Assembly: GCA_038501625.1 (NCBI GenBank)
Contig: JAZAYU010000174.1
Location: forward strand, 434,001 to 498,000
DNA length: 64,000 nt
Direction: 5' to 3'
From: Corbicula japonica
Lineage: Eukaryota > Mollusca > Bivalvia > Venerida > Cyrenidae
Shown in pieces: positions 1 through 10,202 of the stretch; position 1 is the stretch's first letter; each line of letters starts with the position of its first letter. The notes under the pieces are model-generated. The model was not told the DNA's origin and did no database searches. It saw nothing but the letters and a program-made list of their open reading frames with translations. Both the position numbers and the translations under genes were made by a program.

Positions 1-1250
1 TAATGTCATCTAACATGGCATACACTGAAATTGACATCATTAAAACTAACAAACAAAAACAGGAAAATGTGCGAGAACCACCAATATTACATGTTTAAGT
101 TCAGCATTCTAACGAAATTGTTGAAGATCATAATAGTAAATTTAATAATTTGAGTCCCTGTCAGGCTGCTCATCCCCCCACCCTAGGACAGTGACGAAAT
201 TTTGTTGTTGAACTCTAGATTTTGGAATACATTTTTGGTTGAAAGTGTATGCTAATGACCGACTAGCTTTTTGTAAACTTTTGTTTACAGACAGCCTTTC
301 CCGCAAAAGTCGGAGCGTGCTCGATTGGAAATTCCGACATTTAGAACAGGGAGAACTCCAATCGAGTGCGTCGGAACTGTGTTCTGGCAGCGTACTACCC
401 ATTCCATCGAAATAGGTGGTGTGAATCGGTCAGTGTTTTATACTGCACCAAACTGAAATATTTTTAGATACTGGTTTTTTGCCATAAAATAAGATAATGG
501 TTACATTTCAGTACTATGCCAAGAATTTCACCAACATAAATACCAGAAATAGTGTTATATTTCAGTAAATTATAAATATTGCTTTTTGTTGACTGATCTA
601 AAAACTAGGAAAACTTAGTTGAACTATGAAGTATGGCTTATTAAGACCATTAGGAGTTCTTTAGACTTTAAAAGATATAATAAACATGCAATTATGTAAC
701 ACTTTTTATAAAAACCTATCATGATTCTGTTCCGACATCCAATCTCACTCGTTTGGCAGATTCTTAGACTCTTTCTCCGTCGTTATCAGAAAATAAACGA
801 CTGTTGTAAACCAAAAAACTAGAGGCCTCTGATTGGCTTCTGGATTACGTGAAGCCTGTTCTCTGTATCTATTTAAAAAAAAATTCTTCAGCTTCTTATC
901 AACTAAGCCTATTGCTCATTACAATAATTCAACATAACACTTGATTAAAGAGTAAATATAAACCATTTGTAAATCAAAGCACTGAAAGTACTGATGGGTG
1001 GCGTTTTAGAGTGATTGTCATGTAACATCATCTATAGATTGTTTGGAGTTTCCTATTGGAGGAGTATGAAGGAACTTTCGGATGGCAGAGCAAAAGTTTG
1101 CATGCCCGGCTTCTGCTTTATCAAGTTTTTTTACCACGGATTTTCGGGCGGATGCTTATATCCAAGACTGAAGTCATTTTGTGCCAGGAAAAATATATAA
1201 TAAGTCAACTTTTGATTTGAAACTTTAAATTGACAATAAAGAAGTGAACA
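1..1250. other. Non-coding AT-rich DNA
   Basis: No exon-like or RNA-gene signal is visible. A short block around 251-276 (containing AATGACCGACTAGCTTTTTG) recurs at about 1578-1603, so part of this stretch belongs to a low-copy repeat shared with the next kilobase. Short open frames here have no recognisable domain or splice context. Confidence 0.6.
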
Positions 1251-1269
1251 CACATGGACAAAAAAATAC

Positions 1270-1361
1270 TTTAAAAAATGAAATATGCATATCAGGAATG
1301 ACCACATCCAGCATACACAGCCTCCCCACACAGCCAAAAAGTAAAGAGGAAAAGAGAAACT
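1270..1361 (+). repeat. Dispersed repeat family A, truncated copy
   Basis: Starts with ATGAAATATGCATATCAGG, followed by an ACACAGCCTCCCCACACAGCC block. The same order of blocks occurs at 5610-5917, 15430-15740, 30698-30968 and, reversed, 43344-43495. This copy keeps only the first ~90 bp. The family is unidentified and shows no coding capacity, so it is probably a non-autonomous transposon or SINE-like element. Confidence 0.7.
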
Positions 1362-1445
1362 ATGATATAGTTGCTATTTGCACTATGATTTGAAACAATA
1401 TTTATTTATTATTAGGAAATAAAAGATATGCAAAAATAAAAATAA

Positions 1446-1793
1446 TATGACTATAAAACAATTAAAAAAAATAAGTCAGAGCACTGCATCATGTCTAATT
1501 AAATTGAAACGCTTTAAACGCTTTGGAGTTTCTCCTAAAGTTGCACTTTAAAGCCTTCTTTTTTGTTAGAATGTCATGCTAATGACCGACTAGCTTTTTG
1601 GAAACTAAAACTTGTTTGAAAACGTACCGTGTGCAAAAAAGTTGCATCGTGGTTAATGGATGAATTTTTTTTGTTCTTTTCGAATAATATGACTATAAAG
1701 CAATTTTATAAAAATTAGGCAGAGCACTGCATCAAATCTAATAAATTTTAAATGCTTTAAAAATTCGCCTGAAGTTTACACTTTAAAGCCGTA
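1446..1793 (+). repeat. Imperfect direct duplication, about 110 bp
   Basis: Two related blocks, about 1446-1556 and 1686-1793, share AATATGACTATAAA near the start, CAGAGCACTGCATCA in the middle and CACTTTAAAGCC at the end. They are diverged. The segment between them carries the repeated GACCGACTAGC motif. Confidence 0.6.
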
Positions 1794-3195
1794 TTTCATT
1801 AATATCCATGCTTATTGTTTAATCAAATATCCCTCAAAATTCTGCATGAATGAAATGCCACACCAAGTTTGAGATAAGCTATCATCACCCCATTATTATT
1901 CTTGCAATTATCAATGGTAAATGTCCGAATATCCCTTGAATAAGTTATATTTATTATTGTTCTTATCTTGGCTTATCAGTACTAATTACAAGCAAAGTCC
2001 TCTGTTGAAAGCTGATCAGTGTATTGCTATTTGTAAACACATACACTGCTGCGAGATCACCTGTTTACCTAATAACAATCGCGCAGCGCCGTCTACCGTC
2101 TCATAAACTCAGTGAACTCTCTGGAGGTAAAATGATCGAATTTCACTTTTGGTAACCGCGTTCGACTATATAAGTAGATAGAGACCCAGGTACCATTTTG
2201 ATCATGTGACCAAAATTCACATGTGAAACACTGGGCGGAGGTTTGGGTCCCGGTCCTTATTCTATAGGGGGTCACATTTCTACGTGAGGGGTCATTTTTC
2301 TACGTGTGAGGAGTCATAATTTTATGACCCCCCCAGTCATAATATTATCACCGCGGAGTCAATATTTTATATAAAATAATGACCGGGGGTTCATTATTCT
2401 ATGGGGGTCACTTTACAACGTTACACCGGCGTTCATTTTGAGAACGAAATACATTGAACCGAGAAAAACAATTTTTTTGTGGGATAATTCAATTTCAGTA
2501 GCGGCTTGCCTATTTATGACGAAAATCGAACATGGTTAAAATTTGCATGTAAGGTAGAGACCTTTTAAATATCTTTAGAAAAAAAACTTCCGGAAGTTAA
2601 TGGCCGCTAGAAAAGGACACGGGTAAATATCCCTCAACTTATCACAATTAGTTTTTTTTTCAATAAAACACATTGTTTTTAAATAAACTACGTGCTACCT
2701 ATAAGCGGCAACGTATCTTTGCCGTATGAGTCTCGGATTTCTAGCTATCTAGTAGTTATTTTAGATAGGTCTCGGTTAAAACATATAAGATTGTTCGTAT
2801 CTCAGATTGTTCTCTTTTGAAGGTTAAATAACTCTGAGATTTGTTGAAATATTTACTGAGATGCTATTTGTGCTTGAATCTCTAATTGTTCGGTGGGTTT
2901 TGTTTACTTGAGCGTTTCGCTAAAATGTTTCTGCGAGGTTTGACTTTGATTGGTCTACTAGGATAGAAAACAAGTGTTGCCGTTAATTAGATAAAACGCT
3001 TTGAATCGGAAGCAAATGCTGTATACACTGACATGTGTACATTCATTTTCATTTTAAATGATTGATTGATTTGTAGTTTGTCTTATTTGAAACTGCCCTT
3101 TTCATAAAACCATACTTTCTTTTCCTCTCTGTGTTGTTTGGCTGTTTGGTGAGAGTGTGTTTCTAAGAGTGGCTTTTATTGATATGCATGTTACA
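1794..3195. other. Non-coding DNA with GGGGTCA-rich degenerate repeat
   Basis: No gene is seen. From about 2255 to 2420 there are many short, partly inverted variants of GGGGGTCAT / ATGACCCCC separated by 10-25 bases, giving a locally self-complementary GC-rich patch. The remainder is AT-rich with no exon-like signal. Confidence 0.5.
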
Positions 3196-3410
3196 CTTAA
3201 GGTAGTCTAACTGTAATGATTTCCCGCGCTTTTTTCTCGGATGTCGGGAATACTCGGTTAACTGTTACTAACAGTCGACAATAATCGATGTCGCTTCGGT
3301 TACTATCGGCTCTGACGAGTAGCGTCGGAAGTCACCGAAAGCGAGCCGATGTTTGACGACGTCGCAAATTTATGCGCGGGAAAGCATTACAGTTAGACTG
3401 TAACCTTAAG
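3196..3410. mobile_element. MITE-like element with terminal inverted repeats
   Basis: Left end 3196-3229 (CTTAAGGT, then AGTCTAACTGTAATG, then TTTCCCGCGC) is inverted at 3374-3410 with one substitution and a three-base length difference. The 215-bp interior is GC-rich and has no ORF. This structure is typical of a small non-autonomous DNA transposon. The flanks do not give an unambiguous target duplication, so the superfamily is unknown. Confidence 0.65.
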
Positions 3411-5609
3411 AACAACACATACTATATTCTGATTTATGAAACCGTTTTGTTGCTTTAAAAGAGGCTTATAACTAACGTAAAATAAATACAAATTTGTTCA
3501 ACAACTGTTAAACCAATTTAACAACGCACGGTCAAAATAGAGCTTAATGTAATAATAATCATAATTTGGCATGCATAAAGAAACTTCGTTTCAGCAGGTT
3601 GATAATTCACACGTTTTCTCATGTCGCGTATCTCCTGTTCTAGAAGGAAAATATGTTATTTCAATCGTTAAACGTTTAGCAGTCGTAATATATGTGCCGA
3701 CAAAATAACGACCAATCAAGCAAACATTATGTTCCACCACCGGTGTAGCATCTCTAAGTTTTGTAATTTGAGGTAAATTCGGCAAAGGACCAGCCATAGA
3801 CATAGAATCCTGAGCCACAGGAAATGGTGTAGAAGTCACACACGAATATGATGCCGACAAGAAAGCAAGCGAACTAATCTGCCAATGTATACTACTCAAA
3901 CTTTGATAAGGATCACTTTTAAGATTGTGTTTGTCCCTAACATAAGGTTAAAGCGTTAAAATATTTGCTGAAAATTCGTTCATCTGTCATCAGATTTGTG
4001 CCAAAAAGGAAATGAGCCGACAAACTAATGAAACAGTAGAGCGGTTGAAAGTTAGTAGGGTCAAAAACTCGGGATAACACGGAAAGCGATCCCTATCAAA
4101 TTTTGAGTAGTATATTATGATTGGCATACACTAAGAAGTGCTGCACTAAGAAGTGATGTTCCCGTCAGTCATTGTGGCAAATCAAAACAGTATCACAAAA
4201 AATCTTTTTCAGTCCAGTGCAACACGAAAATGCTTTGTGTACTTAACGAGGGTAGGGAAAAAGTGACAAGAGAATATGTTTGTAAGCGGGAATAAAAGGT
4301 TTAAAGGGCCATACACGCGGATTATAGTTAACTTGACCATCTGTGAACGGCAGGATACATTCAACGTCACTGCCCTCAACGAATGGTCTACAGTTAGGCA
4401 GTTAGATACATACACTTAACACGGCGAGGAGATAAACACGATACAAAGAGGGCAAAGATCACGCTTAATTACATATGTACAAAATTTTATTGCCTGGCAG
4501 AGTTACACGTGGTTTCGTTCATCACAGATTATCATCTCGAGCATCATCGATTTTCATCTGTGTATTTTTACAGCTAATGTTAAGACGCGGAAAGTGTCTG
4601 AATGTTGTAACTATAAAAATTTACCTGGATTTAACAAAAAAAAAACAATCTGAAATAATATTATATGATATGGATCTATATGTCAAGGAGTCAACATTCA
4701 CTCATATTATTGTGAATTCGACCGTATGAGATCGCAATTATTAACTGACTTTACAGGTAAGTAAAAACATTAACATCTAATAGCCTGTTAAAATCTAGGT
4801 CAGATATACATGCGCTCGAGCGTTGGAATCCTCGCGTACTGGTTTGAACTATTCTCACTGTATATAAACCGACTGTATCATCTACCGGATATAGCGCACT
4901 GATTGTCACAAAAACATAGTAAACAGTTCAAAAATGAGGAGATTTTGTATGTATTGTAATGAGTTATCCAATCGACAAATACATGTTCAACAGGCGATTC
5001 TTGTAGCACTTTTTATGAAAGACGTTGTAACCTTTTTTATGCAAAATACTTTTAAAAACTCTCTTAAATCACTCACACAAAGTACCGTTTGCACTGTGTA
5101 CTGTTACAAAATCATCGTAAATGTTTATGTTTTAACAGGTTTTGATAGGTATTCTCTTGCTAGCGATGATTAAACATATCATTTTTATTCTTACAATAAT
5201 AAGAACACCAAAGCTGATCAATTAAACAACAAAACACTAGACCAAACATGCATGTAGCTTCGACCCAGACTGTATCATCTATTGAACATGTTATCTCAAT
5301 CATTTGTATGTTTCTAGTGATCTATGTGTACCAGTTATGGCGATTTTTTAAAGATGATTTTAGTATATTTTTCGGATTTAAGAACAACGGCTTAATGTAA
5401 AAACATGTATTAAAAGTGCTTTGTACAGAACTACATGATGCGTTATAAAATATAAGGGCCTCGGTGCCTTTATATATACTACGGCGACACGAAACAATTG
5501 GATCTACCTGACTTCATTAGTTAACACACATGCCGCTCTGAGATCTACAATTTCCAACAAGCGATGATTAATGTCGTCCCAAAATGTTTTGGATTTGAAA
5601 AACATAGTC
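3411..5609. other. Non-coding DNA, one weak minus-strand ORF
   Basis: The only notable frame is a minus-strand ORF of about 102 codons at 3591-3899. It begins at TTG rather than ATG, has no recognised domain and no splice context. An inverted repeat (about 3879-3911 versus 4089-4124, sharing TTTGAGTAGTATA) overlaps its start, suggesting a decayed transposon rather than a gene. Confidence 0.4.
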
Positions 5610-5917
5610 TAAAAAAGGTGAAATATGCATATCAGGAATCGCCACTTTCAGAAAAAACAGCCTCCCACACAGCCAAGAAGAAGAAAGGGAGAGAGCGTGG
5701 TTAATAAAATGATCAGCTTCAAAAGAGACACCACTAGCAATTAACAAAAATGAGACCCGAGGGGTTACCGCATTGGAATGGTCAGTGGCAAATCAAATTG
5801 CCACTGGGGGTTTAAACCAGGTTCTAGGGTGCACCAACCTCACACTTGCCAAAACAGGTTCTCAGATCACAAAAAACAAGTTGTCTTGGTAAAACAACTC
5901 CAACCCACTTATCGTCT
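5610..5917 (+). repeat. Dispersed repeat family A, near-full copy
   Basis: This roughly 308-bp copy contains, in order, AAATATGCATATCAGGAATC, the CACAGCC block, a purine-rich GAAGAAAGGGAGAGAG stretch, GAGGGGTTACCGC, TTTAAACCAGGTTCTAG, GGTGCACCAACCTCACACTT and CTCCAACCCACTTATCG. It is the best reference copy in the window. It has no long ORF, no poly(A) tail and no obvious Pol III boxes. Confidence 0.7.
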
Positions 5918-8900
5918 AAGGTTTTTTAAAAGTAATAGTTTCGAAACTCAGGTTCACAATTATAAATACATACGCAGGTAGCCGTGACATACAAATTCTG
6001 AGGCAAATCTGAGGCAAAGCAAGTTATTTAAATACTGTTATTTTTAGCTGATGATAAACACTTTACTCAATGTACGACCAATGTAGATCATTGTCAGCTG
6101 AAACATCCATGTCATTTGATCGGAATATACAATGTTCACTTGTTTTCAGAAATATTCTAATAAATGTAATAGCAAACAGTGTACAGCAAAAACAACGTAC
6201 TCCATATCCCATCGAGTAAAGGGTCAAATGGAACTTTAGCAAAGGAATCAATGTCTTGTTTTCCGCCCAAGGATTGACTATCACAAAGGTCTTCCCTTGA
6301 GAGTCAGGTATGTTCCCATGCTGATTTCAGTTAAAGGAATTAACGAATTCGCTTTCTAACATATTCTCATAATACATTTATACTAGCCATTAAAATACTG
6401 GTTTGATAACTGATTTGTGTAAACTATGTGTATGCCAATTTATTAGTTACAAAAACAGTTTATAGTTTATTACGAGGTTTGTATGAAAAATTAAACGGTC
6501 GCTCAGCTGCGTTGGGCCTGACAGTTTAATTTTTATACAAACTAACAAATAACAATAACCTATAGTCACTATTGTTGTATCCTTCTGTTTTATTATTTTA
6601 AAGTTCTTCTCTTCGTGTTTTTGTACGCCATGATTTATTATTTCTCCAAATATACCCGATTTGTATAGACAATATATGTAGATGAACTCCTCCATCTTAC
6701 CTAAAAGCATAAACTTGATAAAATCAGCAAATGTGCATCGCCATAAGTGATACAGATTATTGGAAAATCATTCAACGAAAATCGCACTAAATGATACAAC
6801 AGAAATGGGTGTGTTTGCTATAACTGATATTATGATAATGCTATAGATGATACAGTCATTACGAAACACACCCCTCAAACATTTTAATAATTTACACTAT
6901 CTATACATTTAAAGCAATATTGTAATGTAATAATCTTTATTTTAATGTCATAGAGTCATATTACTAGTACGTAATTGTGCATCAGAGCGTTTATTTGTAA
7001 AGAATAACAGTATTTTGATACAATAATGTGGGTCACTTGCCAGACTTCTTGTGATTAAATGCAATTTTGCAAGTTTTTATCCATATATATGCGCAAAACA
7101 AATGTTATTACAACCAATAAGGACTATACAAAATAAAACGTACTTGGTTATGTTGAAGGTATTAAAAATAATCCTAATAATTCCATTTTCAATGTGTTTT
7201 TTACGAATTGTTTATATCGCAGCCATGCAATCAGCTTGCTATATCCGGCATATGATACAGTCGGTTTATATACAGTGAAATACATCGATGACAAAAACAG
7301 CTTGGCGGGCTGTTGGTAAGCAACCATAATGTATTCGTTGTCGCTGTCAAATACTAGCCTCGAGTGATTCAAGATAACGAAAATTCGGAATATAATAAAT
7401 ATTCGCACGAAACGTCAAAAAATGGGAAAACCATAACCTTGAAAATTATACATAGACTGGTAACTTACTCCCTATAGACTGTCACAAAGCGTAACTATGT
7501 CAAACGTGAATAATTTTATCCATTCGTTTTATAATTACGCGTGACCAAGTGCGTGACACGAAAGTTCAGCGAGATCACAAAGAAGCTTATGAATATAAAC
7601 ATTGATTATGACCTATATTTTTTGTGACGGTATGTAAACTTTTTTAAAACTACAACATTAACACACTACAGTAACTACGTATTTAAATTACAAAGTTTAA
7701 TAAAACATCCCTTACCACATAGGTAATTGAGACCAAATCGCTCCATTCAGTCGCGAATTTCTTGTAATGACACGACATTGTTATTTTATTTGCATACCAC
7801 ATGATTTGCGGATTTATCTTAAGTTTCTTTCGTCGTACATGTTATTGCAAAAATGTTTGTATTTTTCTCCAACACTTAGAGCATTTTGTCGACTCGGTAT
7901 TCATTTACAAATTTAAATATTAAGGTAGACATTAGGCTACGATTCCGTTAAGTTTTATCTTTTTAATAGGTATGTTAAGTAATTAAGTTTTTTCATACAA
8001 GTATGTTAAGTAATTAAGTAAGAAGAGGATATTTAGTTTAAGTAAATAAATACACGTAGGAGGCGATATGTTTATTGTTAGCCTATACACTAGTGTGCAA
8101 AAGTGTATTTCAATACTGAGGCGGCGGACCACAGTAACCGGTCCTAATTTCACAGTTTCCGACACACACACTGTTCCTAGTCTATGAAATCAATCCACAA
8201 CAACAACCTGAAACAGAAATCAGTGATTACTGTAAACATATGGCTATAAGCTACTCATGCAACACAAATTCAGGCTATGAAGAATTCCTGAAAAAATCCA
8301 AGGAACACTGAAACACAGTCCAAGCGTCACTTTTGCACAGTCGGCCAAGGCAAAAATCACGAACCCAAAATCTTGCACAATATTAATGTCCAACCGACAA
8401 CTCCCAGAAATGGTTGCTTTCAAACCAGCTGAAATAGCAGATTCAGAAAAGAATATAGCCAATAGCTGTCATCCCTACCGATTTTCCGCAAAATGAATCC
8501 AAAAACATGCAACTGAATTTCTGAAGCGGAAACAGCTTACTATACAGGATTTCCCTAGTTTCGAATTCAAGCCCCTGCATCACACTGATCATCACCTGGC
8601 TGCTTTTGGTTTCTATTAGTTATTAAACAAATATATTCTAAATACCTTGAAAACACAAAATCTGTATCTATAATTAATTTAGGCTTGATAAATGTCAAAA
8701 TATCTTCATAGTATCCATTATTTCATAATTTCTACATGGCAAGTTCGAGAAGTGGCTATAAAACTGTGATGCGCTCCCTGAGGCTTCAGTATTCCCACGG
8801 ACTTACCTGTACTGTTAGCAGTGTTTATTGACCACTGGTAATCTAATGAGGCTTATTGGACTGAAAACATCTGGCCAGCATTAGAGATACCGACATTATA

Positions 8901-10017
8901 GGATTCTAAGCATTTCTTTGTATTGGAAAATTGAAAGGAAAGGCAGATAGATTTTGTCTAAAAAACTGATTAAGTTTTAAATGATAATTACTACAAAACA
9001 ATTAATTTTTAATAGAAACAACATTATATAATATGAAGTATAAATGATTTCATAGTTCTTAATTTCAAATTTAAATGTTTTCATTTTTTACATAATAAAT
9101 GTTGTAATTAACCAGTTTTTTATTACCATACTTTGAAATGCTTAATATTCTGTTGTTTTTTTAATCATGTCACATGATCAGTGTAAACAATGCTAACACA
9201 CATACTTTGCACCAACAATGTTTAATTTTTAAATAATAATTACTACATAACAAAAATTATTTACAACAAACAACATTAAAAAGTATGAAACATAAATTAA
9301 TGATTTCATAGTTCTTAATATCAAACTTAAATGTTTTCATTATTTTTCATCACATGTGTTATTGACAGAGAGCAAATTGGACTTTCATAAATACTAAATG
9401 CTGGCTTATCAGCACATCTGGAATATTAACTTGAAGTGTGACGAATTTTACTTTATGGCCACTGTCTGTCAGGTTCCATGGCAATTAATTACACTGAATG
9501 CTGAGATGTAACGGTACCGACCAGACAGGCAGAATTGAACATTTCCGGGGAGATTTACCCTTGTACCTTAGAGTGTATAGTGTAGAAAGTAGAAAGTCAG
9601 AACATTAAAATAATTAATTAAATTCTGTGGACATGTTTTATAAGGCCCACCTGATTGTTAAACAATATAAAGTCACTATCTCTGTTTGAAAATTATCATT
9701 TAACCATAACGCCCCTATCCATTGCTGTAAAAATGTTTCAAAGTAAATGTAACAATAGGTTTTTATTGTTTTGCATTCACATGTAAATTCATAATATATA
9801 ACACTTACATATTTAGAAGCCTGACCTTGATTGCAACACGTCAGTGTGTACAGTAACAGCTGTTTTACCATGTTTACAGTTTGCTCGTCTTGCTTCTCTC
9901 CCCCCCCCAACCCCCCATTCAATAGATTGTGAACCAAAATTACCGAGTCTTTAAATGCCCGATAACTCACTATCTAACTTGTACTTATATTTTACATTTT
10001 CAGCTCACCTGTCTACA
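5918..10017. other. Non-coding AT-rich DNA with small duplications
   Basis: No exon is recognised. A hairpin lies at 6477-6543 (GTTTGTATGAAAAATTAAAC inverted 48 bp away). A pair of about 120-bp direct repeats lies at roughly 8970-9090 and 9220-9346, sharing ATGATTTCATAGTTCTTAAT and AAATGTTTTCATT. A C-run sits at about 9901-9917, just upstream of the cyclase gene. Short ORFs lack domains and look random. Confidence 0.5.
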
Positions 10018-10202
10018 ATGAAAAACATCATAAAGGAAATACTTCCAATTCTCTTTATATTATTTTCTGGTCACGTGATTGCTGTCGACTTCCAGGTGGT
10101 AGACCTAACACATGTGCAGAGCACACATACCCTTTACTGGCCGGGGAATCCAGCGTTTAACTTTACTATCCTGTTCCGAAATAGGACCCAAGTCGGTTAT
10201 TG
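10018..10202 (+). CDS. Cyclase gene exon 1
   Basis: ATG at 10018 opens a hydrophobic leader, then DFQVVDLTHVQSTHTLYWPG, the conserved N-terminal start of the cyclase fold. The exon ends in phase 2 at a GTAAGT donor at 10203. An in-frame extension to 9955 exists but would push the signal peptide inward, so 10018 is preferred. Confidence 0.85.

Noticed and set aside
3591..3899. 102-codon minus-strand ORF
   Set aside because: It starts with TTG, has no recognised domain, and overlaps an inverted repeat; too weak to call a gene.
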